The notes: a model not told the origin generated them from the sequence alone. DNA of 59,400 bases from an uncultured Collinsella sp. (GCA_900549345.1 UROC01000003.1:1-59400), one strand, 5' to 3'. Positions 8,005 through 16,269 are shown, counted from the first letter of the stretch. A program made the numbers and translations.

Positions 8005-8922
8005 CTATGCGTCCGCGTGAACAAGCAGGCAGCGGAGCGTGCCGGAGCAACCCTCGTAGGGGCGTTTGCCGGCGCCGTAGCCGACAGCTTCGATGCGGTA
8101 GCGGGCCGGCAGATGCTCGGACGTGCGCAGTGCGGCGACGATGGCGGCGCCCGTGGGCGTCACGAGCTCGCCGGCGACCGGCGCGGGCGTGAGGGCGATA
8201 TTGCCCGCTTGGCACAGGTTGACGACAGCGGGGACAGGAATGGGCATAAGGCCGTGGGCACAGCGGATGGTGCCGTGACCCTCGGAGAGCGACTCGACCA
8301 CGATGTCCTCAATACCTAGGTCATCGAGGCAGATGGCGACAGAGCAGACGTCGACGATGGAGTCGATGGCGCCCACCTCGTGGAACATGACGGTCTCGGT
8401 TGTTTTGCCGTGGGCCTTGGCCTCGGCGGCGGCGAGCGCGGTAAAGATGGCGAGCGCGCGACGCTTGGCGCCGTCGCTTAGCTGCGAGCCGTCGATGATG
8501 GCAGTGACGTCCGCCAAAGAACGGTGGTGATGGTGGTGGGCGTGATGGTGACCCTCGTGGCTATGACCGTGGGCCTCATGGTCATGGTCGTGTGTGTGCT
8601 CGTGCTCGTGTTCGTCATGATCATGATGGTGGTGCTCATGCTCATGTGTGTGCTCGACAGCTGCTTCGTTGCCGTAGAGCCAGGCCATATCGTGATCGTG
8701 GTTCTCGAGCTCCTCTGCAAGCTGGACGTCGAAATCGCAGGCGTCGATGCCATGCTTGCTTACGCGCGGCACGGCGATCGAAAAGCCGTCGACCGGCAGC
8801 GTGGCGAGCTGTTCGCGCAGGTGTTCCTCGTTGGCGCCCAGGTCGAGCAGGGCCGCGACGGTCATATCGCCGCTGATGCCCGAGGTGCCGTCGATGATAA
8901 GTGTGTGCTGATGGTTGGACAT
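8005..8922 (-). CDS. larC: Nickel insertion protein LarC, N-terminal (LarC1) part only
   Basis: LarC puts nickel into the pincer cofactor of LarA. The 305-residue protein begins with the family motif IIDGTSGISGDMTVAALLDLGA and includes VMFHEVGAIDSIVDV and ALTPAPVAGELVTPTGAAI. It ends with GYGAGKRPYEGCSGTLRCLLV, the usual end of the LarC1 region. A His/Glu/Asp-rich insert (about residues 74-136) fits nickel storage or binding. The C-terminal LarC2 region, which binds CTP in characterised LarC and in some lactobacilli is reached by ribosomal frameshift, is not found: the stop codon is followed two bases later by tetR. AAGGAG precedes the ATG. larB ends ten bases upstream. Confidence 0.85.
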   Translation of the reverse strand: MSNHQHTLIIDGTSGISGDMTVAALLDLGANEEHLREQLATLPVDGFSIAVPRVSKHGIDACDFDVQLAEELENHDHDMAWLYGNEAAVEHTHEHEHHHHDHDEHEHEHTHDHDHEAHGHSHEGHHHAHHHHHRSLADVTAIIDGSQLSDGAKRRALAIFTALAAAEAKAHGKTTETVMFHEVGAIDSIVDVCSVAICLDDLGIEDIVVESLSEGHGTIRCAHGLMPIPVPAVVNLCQAGNIALTPAPVAGELVTPTGAAIVAALRTSEHLPARYRIEAVGYGAGKRPYEGCSGTLRCLLVHADA

Positions 8923-8932
8923 GGAATGCTCC

Positions 8933-9715
8933 TTAACGAGCGCGGGATGTACCGGCGCTCAGATGATTGATAAGACTTGCCTGGTAGGCGGCACCAAAGC
9001 CGTTGTCGATATTGACGACCGAAACGCCGCTGGCGCAGGAGTTGAGCATGGCGAGCAGCACGGCTACGCCTCCAAAATTTGCGCCGTAGCCCACGCTGGT
9101 AGGAACGGCGATGACCGGACAGCTCACCAGGCCGCCGATAACGCTCGCCAGGGCGCCCTCCATGCCGGCGATGGCGATGACCACCTGCGCCTGAGCAAGT
9201 TCCTCGGCATGCGCGAGCAGGCGGTGCAGGCCGGCGACACCTACGTCGTAGAGGCGGTCGACCTCGTTGCCATAGAATTCGGCCGTCAACGCGGCTTCTT
9301 CGGCGACGGGCAGGTCGCTCGTGCCGGCGCAGGCGACGACGATGCGTCCGTTGCCGGTGGGGGAGGGCTTGCCACCCACCAGAGCGAGCTGGGCGTCCGG
9401 GACATATCCCAGGTCGATGTCGTTGCCGAGACGTTCAGCGGTGCGCGCGGCTTTTTCGGCGTCCAAGCGTGTGACCAGGATACGCTCCTGGCCGGCATCG
9501 CGCAGTGCTTCGATAATGGCGGCAATCTGCTCGTCGGTTTTACCGGCGCCGTAGACAACCTCGCCGGCTCCCTGGCGCACCCCGCGCGAAAGATCGAGCT
9601 GCGCAAAGCCCAAATCGGCGGTCGGAGCCGTCTGGATGCGCGTGAGGGCGTCGGCAGGGGTGACTGCCCCGCCGGCAACATCGCTCAGCAATTGCTCAAG
9701 ATCTCGCTTATCCAT
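8933..9715 (-). CDS. larB: Pyridinium-3,5-biscarboxylic acid mononucleotide synthase (LarB)
   Basis: LarB carboxylates and hydrolyses nicotinic acid adenine dinucleotide, the first step of nickel-pincer cofactor synthesis. The 260-residue protein has an N-terminal helical region and a C-terminal AIR-carboxylase-like (PurE-like) domain with VVACAGTSDLPVAEEA, GVAGLHRLL, AIAGMEGALASVIGGL and PVIAVPTSVGYG, all typical of LarB. I start at ATG 9715 because GAAGGGA is well placed upstream; an in-frame codon at 9748 has no such site. It leads the larB-larC-tetR operon. LarE, the sulfur-inserting enzyme of the pathway, is not in the window. Confidence 0.9.
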   Translation of the reverse strand: MDKRDLEQLLSDVAGGAVTPADALTRIQTAPTADLGFAQLDLSRGVRQGAGEVVYGAGKTDEQIAAIIEALRDAGQERILVTRLDAEKAARTAERLGNDIDLGYVPDAQLALVGGKPSPTGNGRIVVACAGTSDLPVAEEAALTAEFYGNEVDRLYDVGVAGLHRLLAHAEELAQAQVVIAIAGMEGALASVIGGLVSCPVIAVPTSVGYGANFGGVAVLLAMLNSCASGVSVVNIDNGFGAAYQASLINHLSAGTSRAR

Positions 9716-9756
9716 ATATGTTCCCTTCGACGGCGCAAAGTCTAGCACTCAAAGGG

Positions 9757-9796
9757 TATGTTTCCGAACACTAAGACAAAATTGTTCGGAAACTAT
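9757..9796. promoter_or_regulatory. Inverted repeat upstream of larB, candidate operator
   Basis: GTTTCCGAACA (9760-9770) and TGTTCGGAAAC (9783-9793) are perfect 11-base arms separated by 12 bases, about 45 bases upstream of the larB start. A possible minus-strand -10 (TAGACT, 9744 to 9739) would put the near arm over the -35. Its position fits a TetR operator for the downstream tetR, but ownership is inference. There is no T-run, so a terminator is less likely. Confidence 0.5.
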
Positions 9797-9829
9797 AGGA
9801 CAGACTGATTCAGTTGTTAGACGGATCGG

Positions 9830-10465
9830 CTAGTCACGCAGGATGATGTCCATGGCGAGCATCATGTTGCGCTCGTCGATGGCAAACGGGGCGGTCTCGC
9901 GCGTCTTGGGCTTGGCGCAAAACGCGATGCCCGTGCCCGCGGCCTGAATCATGGGGATGTCGTTGGCGCCGTCGCCGATCGCGACCGTGTGGGCCATATC
10001 GACGCCGCACTCAACTGCCCAGTCCAGCATCTGGATAAGCTTGGACTCCTTGGTCACGATGTCTGCCGCCAGCTTGCCGGTGAGCTTGCCCTCCACGACT
10101 TCCAGGCGGTTGGCCAGACAAAAGTCGATACCCGCGGCAGCCACGATCTTGTCGGCGACCTCGTGAAAGCCGCCGCTTACCACGCCGACCTTCCATCCCT
10201 TGCTGTGCGCCGAGCGCACAAGCTCCAGCGCGCCGGGGGTAAACGTCACGCGCTCAAAGGTGCGCTCGAACACGCTCTCGTCCAGGCCGGCAAGCAGCCC
10301 CACGCGCTCCTCGAGCGCCTGCTTAAAGTCAAGCTCGCCGCGCATGGCGCGCTCAGTGATCTGTGCCACTTGCTCGCCTACGCCGGCCTCCTCGCCCAAC
10401 AGGTCGATGACCTCCTGGTTGATGAGCGTGGAGTCGATATCCATAACGATGAGGCGTGCGGTCAT
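9830..10465 (-). CDS. serB: Phosphoserine phosphatase
   Basis: HAD-superfamily hydrolase that removes phosphate from L-phosphoserine in the last step of serine synthesis. The 211-residue protein carries HAD motif I as MDIDSTLI (nucleophile Asp near residue 8), motif II in GVVSGGFHEV, and motif III/IV as VAIGDGANDIPMI. The SerB-type cap follows motif I (EEAGVGEQVAQITERAMRGELDF). I start at ATG 10465, which has GGAAAGG at good spacing; a further in-frame start at 10510 gives an unusual extension. No neighbour belongs to the serine pathway. Confidence 0.9.
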   Translation of the reverse strand: MTARLIVMDIDSTLINQEVIDLLGEEAGVGEQVAQITERAMRGELDFKQALEERVGLLAGLDESVFERTFERVTFTPGALELVRSAHSKGWKVGVVSGGFHEVADKIVAAAGIDFCLANRLEVVEGKLTGKLAADIVTKESKLIQMLDWAVECGVDMAHTVAIGDGANDIPMIQAAGTGIAFCAKPKTRETAPFAIDERNMMLAMDIILRD

Positions 10466-10721
10466 GACGGGCCTTTCCGAGTGCAGTTGTATTGGGGCAC
10501 ATTGTCGCACGTGACGAGCGCGGGCGGGTGCCGCGGCGCGTCAATTGTTTCGTCTCCGTCAAGTCTTTGGGCAGGAGCTACTTTTCCGCGGCACATCGAC
10601 ACAGGTGCGATAAGATAGAACGCCATGTCTGGCTGCGCGGTTTACGCAGGCTGGGCAAATCTGTACGACGCCGCCCGGAACGACACGGGGCGGCACAGAT
10701 CCATAAAGGAGGATCACTGGT

Positions 10722-12509
10722 ATGAGCCAGACCCGTCCCATCGACGAGCATTCCATGCACACCCGTACCTGCGGCGAGCTTCGCCGCGAGAACGTGGGCG
10801 AAGAGGTCACCCTCACCGGTTGGGTGAGCCGTCGCCGCGACCACGGCGGCCTTATTTTCTGCGACCTTCGCGACCGCGAGGGCATCACGCAGCTCACCTT
10901 CGACCCCGAGCACTCCGACGGCGACGCCTTTAAGATCGCCGAGACCATGCGTCCCGAGTGGCCCATCAAGATCCACGGCGTCGTGCGCGCTCGTGGCGAG
11001 GAGACCACCAACACCAAGCTCGCGACCGGCGAGATCGAGGTCCTGACCGACCACGCCGAGGTGCTCAACACGTCCGTCACCCCGCCGTTCCAGATTGAGG
11101 ACGGTATCGAGACCAGCGAGGACACCCGTCTGCGTTATCGCTATCTGGACCTCCGTCGTCCCGAGATGATGGCCAACCTCAAGCTGCGCTCCGACTTTAC
11201 CTTTGCCATTCGCGAGGCGCTGCACAACCGTGAGTTCATGGAGGTCGAGACACCCTCCCTGTTTAAGTCCACGCCCGAGGGCGCCCGCGACTTCATCGTC
11301 CCCAGCCGCATCCAGCCGGGCAACTTCTACGCCCTGCCGCAGTCCCCGCAGCTCCTGAAACAGCTGCTCATGGTCGGTGGCGTCGAGCGCTATTACCAGG
11401 TTGCCAAGTGCTTCCGCGACGAGGACCTGCGCGCCGACCGTCAGCCCGAGTTCACCCAGGTCGATATCGAGATGTCCTTCGTGGACCAGAACGATGTCAT
11501 GAGCGCCCTCGAAGAGGTTCTTGCCGATGCCTTCGGCCGCATGGGTGTCGAGATGCCCACGCCGCTGCGTCGCATGAACTACTGGGAGGCCATGGACACC
11601 TATGGCTCCGACAAGCCCGATACCCGCTATGGCATGCACTTGGTCGACCTGACCGACATCTTCGCCAACTCCAAGTTCAAGGTCTTTGCGACTGCCGCGA
11701 ACGAGGAGGGCTCTGTCGTTAAGGCCATCAACGCCAAGGGCGCCGGTGCCTGGGCACGTGCCAAGATCGACAAGCTCGCCGGCGTGGCCTCCACGTTTGG
11801 CGCCAAGGGCCTGGCATGGATCGCCTTCCGCGAGGACGGCTCCATCAACAGCCCCATCGTCAAGTTCTTCTCGGACGAGGAGATGGCCGCTCTGCGCGAG
11901 CGCATGGACGTCGAGCCCGGCGACCTTGTGATGTTCGCCGCCGGTCCGCGCCTGCTCTCCGACGAGATCCTGGGCGGCATGCGTTCCCACATGGCCAATG
12001 CGCTCGAGATCAAGCGCGAGGGCCACGACTTCCTGTGGGTCGTCAACTTCCCGCTGTTCCACTGGGACGAGGATCGCAAGGCCTATGCTGCCGAGCACCA
12101 GCCCTTCACCCTGCCGACCGAGACCGACATCGCCAAGATCGAGGCCGATCCGTTGGCAGCCGGTTCTTGCACCTACGACTTTGTCATGGACGGCTTTGAG
12201 GCCGGTGGCGGCGGTATGCGTATCCACAACGCCGAGATGCAGATGTCCATGCTCAAGCTCCTGGGCTTTACCGAAGAGCGCGCCGAGTCTCAGTTTGGCT
12301 TCCTCATGGAGGCCCTCAAGTTTGGTGCGCCCCCGATGGGCGGCTTCGCCCTGGGCCTGGACCGCGTGTGCATGCTGCTCACCGGCTCCGACTCCATTCG
12401 CGACGTCATGGCGTTCCCCAAGACGGCCAGCGGCTCCGACCTCATGTCGGGCGCCCCGAGTGCCGTTTCTGGCACCCAGCTCAAGGACGTCAGCCTGCGC
12501 CTGATGTAG
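10722..12509 (+). CDS. aspS: Aspartate--tRNA ligase
   Basis: Class II aminoacyl-tRNA synthetase for tRNA-Asp (possibly also tRNA-Asn if the GatCAB route is used; the sequence cannot settle this). The 595-residue bacterial-type protein has the N-terminal OB-fold anticodon domain (LTGWVSRRRDHGGLIFCDLRD), motif 2 (CFRDEDLRADRQPEFTQVD), a GAD insertion domain in the middle, and motif 3 (GLDRVCMLLTG). AAAGGAGG about nine bases upstream supports ATG 10722. The 211 bases upstream hold no gene and no clear T-box leader. Confidence 0.95.
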   Translation: MSQTRPIDEHSMHTRTCGELRRENVGEEVTLTGWVSRRRDHGGLIFCDLRDREGITQLTFDPEHSDGDAFKIAETMRPEWPIKIHGVVRARGEETTNTKLATGEIEVLTDHAEVLNTSVTPPFQIEDGIETSEDTRLRYRYLDLRRPEMMANLKLRSDFTFAIREALHNREFMEVETPSLFKSTPEGARDFIVPSRIQPGNFYALPQSPQLLKQLLMVGGVERYYQVAKCFRDEDLRADRQPEFTQVDIEMSFVDQNDVMSALEEVLADAFGRMGVEMPTPLRRMNYWEAMDTYGSDKPDTRYGMHLVDLTDIFANSKFKVFATAANEEGSVVKAINAKGAGAWARAKIDKLAGVASTFGAKGLAWIAFREDGSINSPIVKFFSDEEMAALRERMDVEPGDLVMFAAGPRLLSDEILGGMRSHMANALEIKREGHDFLWVVNFPLFHWDEDRKAYAAEHQPFTLPTETDIAKIEADPLAAGSCTYDFVMDGFEAGGGGMRIHNAEMQMSMLKLLGFTEERAESQFGFLMEALKFGAPPMGGFALGLDRVCMLLTGSDSIRDVMAFPKTASGSDLMSGAPSAVSGTQLKDVSLRLM

Positions 12510-12533
12510 GCGAGCGGCTATATAGTGCCTGCA

Positions 12534-12567
12534 ACGAGGGAGGGACGCGTGCCTTCCCTCGTTTTTT
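12534..12567 (+). terminator. Rho-independent terminator after aspS
   Basis: An 11-bp stem (arms 12534-12544 and 12552-12562, one wobble) followed by six T residues. Confidence 0.85.
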
Positions 12568-12654
12568 GTGGGACGGGGATGCGGCCGGTAACGTACAATA
12601 ACTACCACGTGGCTGGGTTTTGCCGGCCGAATGTGCGATGCCGCGGGAGGGGAC

Positions 12655-12903
12655 ATGGTCGAGTTTACAAAGACGATTAAAGATCCGTTGGGACTTCATG
12701 CCCGCCCGGTTGCGCTGCTCTATGACATCATTGCCAAGCATCGTAGCGACGTGTCAGTCAGCATCGGCGATCGCCACACGGATGGCCGCGATGTCATGGG
12801 ACTCATGGCCCTCTATGGTGAGTGCGGCGAGGACATCGTGTTCCGCGTTTCGGGCGTAGACGAGGCTTCCTGCGTCACATCGATTAGAAACCTCTCGCTC
12901 TAA
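12655..12903 (+). CDS. HPr-family phosphocarrier protein with Asp at position 46
   Basis: An 82-residue protein with the HPr fold signature. His15, which accepts phosphate from Enzyme I, is intact in PLGLHARPV. At the regulatory site the sequence is GRDVMGLMAL; counting from ATG 12655, the Ser46 that HPr kinase modifies in Firmicutes is Asp46 here. GGGAGGGG directly before the ATG fixes the start. No ptsI or sugar-specific PTS gene is nearby, and the gene is alone between two terminators. It could be an active carrier insensitive to HPr kinase, or a dedicated regulator. Confidence 0.85.
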   Translation: MVEFTKTIKDPLGLHARPVALLYDIIAKHRSDVSVSIGDRHTDGRDVMGLMALYGECGEDIVFRVSGVDEASCVTSIRNLSL

Positions 12904-12915
12904 CCTCAACAATGT

Positions 12916-12942
12916 GACAAGGGGACAGGCCCCTTTGTTGCA
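12916..12942. repeat. Short GGGGACAGG-type palindrome (family E)
   Basis: ACAAGGGGACAGGCCCCTTTGT can fold through GGGG/CCCC. The GGGACAGG word recurs in small palindromes near 16193, 18540 and 40474. It may add to termination of the HPr gene. Confidence 0.5.
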
Positions 12943-12957
12943 TAAATTGGCATGACA

Positions 12958-12999
12958 AGGCACCGCAAAGAGATGGTCTTTGCGGTGCCTCTTTTGTTT
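12958..12999 (+). terminator. Rho-independent terminator after the HPr-like gene
   Basis: A perfect 14-bp stem (12958-12971 with 12977-12990), a 5-base loop, then CTTTTGTTT. Confidence 0.85.
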
Positions 13000-13042
13000 C
13001 GTATAGGAAACTTTTCCGAAAACTGAATAGGGACCCTTTCCA

Positions 13043-13096
13043 AAAAGTTAACCACGTGCTAGTTTACTGTAGCGAACATAGACGTGGTTAACTTTT
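13043..13096. promoter_or_regulatory. Long inverted repeat in the feo control region
   Basis: AAAAGTTAACCACGT (13043-13057) and ACGTGGTTAACTTTT (13082-13096) are perfect 15-base arms around a 24-base spacer, 44 bases before the first feoA. No T-tract lies on the gene side, so an operator or paired operator half-sites is more likely than a terminator. An iron-responsive regulator is the natural guess but the motif is not a textbook Fur or DtxR box. Confidence 0.55.
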
Positions 13097-13139
13097 GCTG
13101 CGTCGATGTTGAGGACGAACTGACGTTAGGAGCACACTC

Positions 13140-13382
13140 ATGTCTTGCGGACCGCAGATGCCGGCCATGCCGCTTTCGATGGTGAAAGCGGGCGAAACCG
13201 TGCGCGTGTCTCGCGTAAAGGGCAATGAGGACATGAAGCACCACCTCAAGGACCTCGGCTTTGTCGAGGGCAGTGAGGTTCACGTGGTGAGCTCGAGTGG
13301 CGCCAATATCATCGTCACCGTGCTGGGCGCACGCTTTGGTATCGATACCAAGGTCGCCATGCACATCATGACCGTCGGTTAG
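13140..13382 (+). CDS. feoA: FeoA-family ferrous iron transport accessory protein (copy 1)
   Basis: An 80-residue SH3-like FeoA domain protein that assists FeoB at the inner face of the membrane. Typical features are the opening PLSMVKAGETVRVSRVKG, the central DLGFVEGSEVHVVS and the closing ARFGIDTKVAMHIMTV. It has an N-terminal CGPQMPAM extension before the domain. It is first in a feoA-feoA-feoB-Cys-rich partner cluster; the second feoA starts 39 bases after it. Confidence 0.9.
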   Translation: MSCGPQMPAMPLSMVKAGETVRVSRVKGNEDMKHHLKDLGFVEGSEVHVVSSSGANIIVTVLGARFGIDTKVAMHIMTVG

Positions 13383-13421
13383 TTCGCAGCATTTCATAAA
13401 AGCTGAAAGGGGGAAAAGAAT

Positions 13422-13643
13422 ATGAAGACGTTGGGTGACGTTAAGGTGGGCGAGAGCTCTACCATCGTCAAGCTTCACGGCGAGGGCGCGCTTCGCCGTC
13501 ACCTTATGGACCTGGGCCTCATCAAGGGCACTTCGTTCAAGGTCGTTAAGGTTGCACCGCTCGGAGATCCGGTCGAGATCAACGTGCGCGGCTACGAGCT
13601 TTCCATCCGCAAGGAGGAGGCTGCCGTCGTCGAGGTCCAGTAA
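13422..13643 (+). CDS. feoA: FeoA-family protein (copy 2)
   Basis: A second 73-residue FeoA domain protein: KTLGDVKVGESSTIVKLHG at the start, HLMDLGLIKGTSFKVVKVAPLGDPVEI in the middle and GYELSIRKEEAAVVEV at the end. This copy is closer to the canonical FeoA form than the first. GAAAGGGGGAAAAG precedes ATG 13422. Paired feoA genes before feoB occur in several bacteria; the two may form a heteromer or serve FeoB in different ways. Confidence 0.9.
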   Translation: MKTLGDVKVGESSTIVKLHGEGALRRHLMDLGLIKGTSFKVVKVAPLGDPVEINVRGYELSIRKEEAAVVEVQ

Positions 13644-13671
13644 GGGCCCGCGGCAACTATTTATGCAGATA

Positions 13672-13691
13672 AAGTTAGGTTTTTCTAACTT
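13672..13691. promoter_or_regulatory. DtxR-like dyad upstream of feoB
   Basis: AAGTTAG (13672-13678) and CTAACTT (13685-13691) flank a 6-base GTTTTT spacer. The whole reads like a relaxed DtxR/IdeR-type box (TTAGG...CTAA) and lies 75 bases before feoB. It suggests that feoB has its own iron-controlled promoter inside the cluster. Confidence 0.5.
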
Positions 13692-13766
13692 AAATTTGCA
13701 ATGTTGAAGCACATTATCCAGCCCGTGCGGAGAAAGCAGCGCGGGCACACAAGGAAGAAGGATTGA

Positions 13767-16094
13767 ATGGCGGATTCTCAGATCCATGTCGCGCTGGCGG
13801 GTAACCCCAACTGCGGCAAGACCACGCTTTTCAACCTGATCACCGGCGCCAACGGTTACGTTGGCAACTGGCCCGGCGTCACGGTTGAGAAAAAGGAAAC
13901 CAAGCTCCTAAGCGACAAGAACGTTACCATCACGGACCTCCCCGGCATCTACTCGCTTTCCCCCTACAGCCCCGAGGAGCAGTGCTCGCGCGACTACCTC
14001 ATGAGCGGCGAGCCCGATGTCGTTGTCCAGGTGGTCGATGCCACCAACCTGGAGCGCAACCTGTACCTGGCGCTTCAGGTTATCGAGACCGGCCTGCCCG
14101 TGGTCGTGGCCCTCAACATGGCCGACCTCGTGGAGAAAAACGGCGACAAGATCGACACGGACAAGCTTTCCAAGAAGCTCGGTTGCCCGGTCATGATGAT
14201 CTCGGCCCTTAAAAACAAGGGTATCAAGGAGCTGTTCGAGCAGGTCAAGAAGTCTGCTGCTTCCAAGGGCCAGGTGCCGGAGCACAAGTTCGATTCCTCC
14301 ATCGAGGACGTTCTGGACCACATCGAGAACAACCTGCCGGCGAGCGTTCCCGCCAACAAGCGTCGCTACTACGCTGTCAAGCTGTTTGAGCGCGACGCGG
14401 ACGCCTGCAAGCTCATCAACCTCACCAAGGAGAAGGCCGATCGCGTCGAGCAGCTGGTCGCCCAGTGCGAGCAGGATTGCGACGACGACGCCGAGTCCAT
14501 CATCACCGGCGAGCGCTATGGCGTGATTGCCCACATTATCGACGAGTGCATGACCAAGGCTCCGGCCAAGATGAGCACCTCCGAGAAGATCGACCGCGTG
14601 GTTACCAACCGTATCCTGGGCCTGCCGATCTTTGTGGTCATCATGTTCTGCGTGTACTACATCGCCGTTTCCACCCTGGGCGGCACGGTGACCGACTTCA
14701 CCAACGACCAGCTCTTCGGCACCGACGGCTGGTACGTGCTCGGTCAGGGTCGCGACGCCTATGACGCAGCTGTTGAGGCTGCGGGCGACAACGCCGACTC
14801 GGTCGATCCAGCACAGTACGGCCCCTATGTCCCGGGTATCACCACCGCGGTGCATGACGCTCTCGTGGCGGGCGGTACCGAGGACGGTGGCCTCGTCGAT
14901 TCGCTGGTCTGCGACGGCATCGTGGCTGGCATCGGCGCCATCATGGGCTTCGTCCCGCAGATGTTCCTGCTCTTTGTGATGCTGTCTTTCTTGGAGGACT
15001 GCGGTTACATGGCCCGCGTCGCCTTCATCATGGACCGCGTGTTCCGCCGCTTTGGCCTGTCCGGTAAGTCCTTTATCCCCATGCTCGTGTCCTCGGGCTG
15101 CGGCGTCCCCGGCGTCATGGCTACCAAGACCATCGAGAACGAGAAGGACCGCCGCATGACGGTCATGACCACCACGTTCATCCCTTGCGGCGCCAAGCTG
15201 CCGATCATCGCCCTGCTTATGGGTTCCATCATTGGCGACTCTTCTACCACCGCTGCGTGGATCAGCCCGCTCTTCTACTTCCTGGGCGTCTTTGCCGTCA
15301 TTGCCTCGGGCCTCATGCTCAAGAAGACCAAGCTCTTCGCCGGCCGCCCGACGCCGTTTGTTATGGAGCTTCCTGCCTACCACTTCCCGGCGATCCGCTC
15401 TTGGGCGCTGCACGTGTGGGAGCGCTGCTTCGCCTTTATCAAGAAGGCCGGCACGGTCATCTTTGCGTCCACCGTCGTCGTTTGGTTCCTCTCCAACTTT
15501 GGCAGCTACAACGGCGCCTTTGGCTACCTGCCTTCCATGGAGGGCATCCCCGAGGAGTTCATGGATTACTCCGTGCTCGCCATGCTCGGCAACCTGGTCG
15601 CTTGGATCTTCGCCCCGCTCGGCTTTAGCACCTGGCAGGCCACCGCGCTGACCGTCTCCGGCCTCGTGGCTAAGGAGAATGTCGTCGCTACCGCCGGCTC
15701 GCTGCTCTCCGTCGCCGATGCTGGCGAGACCGACCCGAGCCTGTGGACCGCGTTTGCGGGCATGTTCCCCACCATGGGTGCTTGCGTGGCCTTTGGTGCC
15801 TTCAACCTGCTGTGCGCTCCGTGCTTTGCCGCCATGGGCACTATCCGCAACCAGATGGACTCCGGCAAATGGACCGCTATCGCCATCGGCTACGAGTGCG
15901 CCTTCGCTTGGGTGATCGGCCTGTTCATCAACCAGTTCTACAACCTGTTTGTGTTGGGCCAGTTTGGTATTTGGACGATTGTAGCCATCGTGCTGCTGGT
16001 TGCGATGCTCTTCCAGATCTTCCGTCCCATGCCCAAGCATGCATGGACCGACGAGGACGAGACCAACACTGCTTCCGCCGCAGTTTCCGCTTAA
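13767..16094 (+). CDS. feoB: Ferrous iron transport protein B
   Basis: Inner-membrane Fe(II) transporter with a cytoplasmic GTPase domain. The 775-residue protein starts with the G domain: G1 GNPNCGKTTLFN (about residues 10-21), the NWPGVTVE switch region, G3 DLPGIYSL, G4 NMAD and G5 SALKNKG. A helical GDI-like region follows, then two gate repeats with many membrane helices, including CGVPGVMATKTIENEKDRRMT and the matching FSTWQATALTVSGLVAKENVVAT. Length and order are canonical. A loop of about 60 polar residues (about 315-370) between early helices is likely extracellular. It is the main gene of the feo cluster and is closed by a strong terminator. Confidence 0.97.
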   Translation: MADSQIHVALAGNPNCGKTTLFNLITGANGYVGNWPGVTVEKKETKLLSDKNVTITDLPGIYSLSPYSPEEQCSRDYLMSGEPDVVVQVVDATNLERNLYLALQVIETGLPVVVALNMADLVEKNGDKIDTDKLSKKLGCPVMMISALKNKGIKELFEQVKKSAASKGQVPEHKFDSSIEDVLDHIENNLPASVPANKRRYYAVKLFERDADACKLINLTKEKADRVEQLVAQCEQDCDDDAESIITGERYGVIAHIIDECMTKAPAKMSTSEKIDRVVTNRILGLPIFVVIMFCVYYIAVSTLGGTVTDFTNDQLFGTDGWYVLGQGRDAYDAAVEAAGDNADSVDPAQYGPYVPGITTAVHDALVAGGTEDGGLVDSLVCDGIVAGIGAIMGFVPQMFLLFVMLSFLEDCGYMARVAFIMDRVFRRFGLSGKSFIPMLVSSGCGVPGVMATKTIENEKDRRMTVMTTTFIPCGAKLPIIALLMGSIIGDSSTTAAWISPLFYFLGVFAVIASGLMLKKTKLFAGRPTPFVMELPAYHFPAIRSWALHVWERCFAFIKKAGTVIFASTVVVWFLSNFGSYNGAFGYLPSMEGIPEEFMDYSVLAMLGNLVAWIFAPLGFSTWQATALTVSGLVAKENVVATAGSLLSVADAGETDPSLWTAFAGMFPTMGACVAFGAFNLLCAPCFAAMGTIRNQMDSGKWTAIAIGYECAFAWVIGLFINQFYNLFVLGQFGIWTIVAIVLLVAMLFQIFRPMPKHAWTDEDETNTASAAVSA

Positions 16095-16123
16095 GTCCGA
16101 ATAAGGATTAGCCCCTTTCCACG

Positions 16124-16156
16124 AGCCCGGGTGTCCCAGCGACACTCGGGCTTTTT
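16124..16156 (+). terminator. Rho-independent terminator after feoB
   Basis: A 12-bp stem (16124-16135 with 16141-16152, one mismatch), a 5-base loop and a T5 tail. Confidence 0.85.
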
Positions 16157-16192
16157 GGTGAGGGAGATGTGGCGTTTCCGCAGATAAAACCG

Positions 16193-16224
16193 ACCAAAAT
16201 ATACCTGTCCCTTTTTGGCAGGTG
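16193..16224. repeat. Family E short repeat (reverse orientation)
   Basis: Read on the minus strand, TGCCAAAAAGGGACAGGT here is identical to the copy at 40473-40490. TTTTGG follows in both, giving a TGCCAAAA / TTTTGGCA-type palindrome. Confidence 0.55.
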
Positions 16225-16269
16225 GAGAATGGGGTAAAGTAAGTGGTGGTTAACTAGAGGAGGCTTGCT

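Noticed and set aside
8003..8215. Extended start of the tetR gene
   Set aside because: The extra 71 residues are Arg-rich shadow of larC; the TetR domain begins right after ATG 8002.
7463..8215. A LarC2 domain reached by frameshift from larC
   Set aside because: No frame after the larC stop resembles LarC2; the space is filled by tetR.
10511..10721. T-box leader before aspS
   Set aside because: No T-box core sequence or antiterminator/terminator pair is visible.
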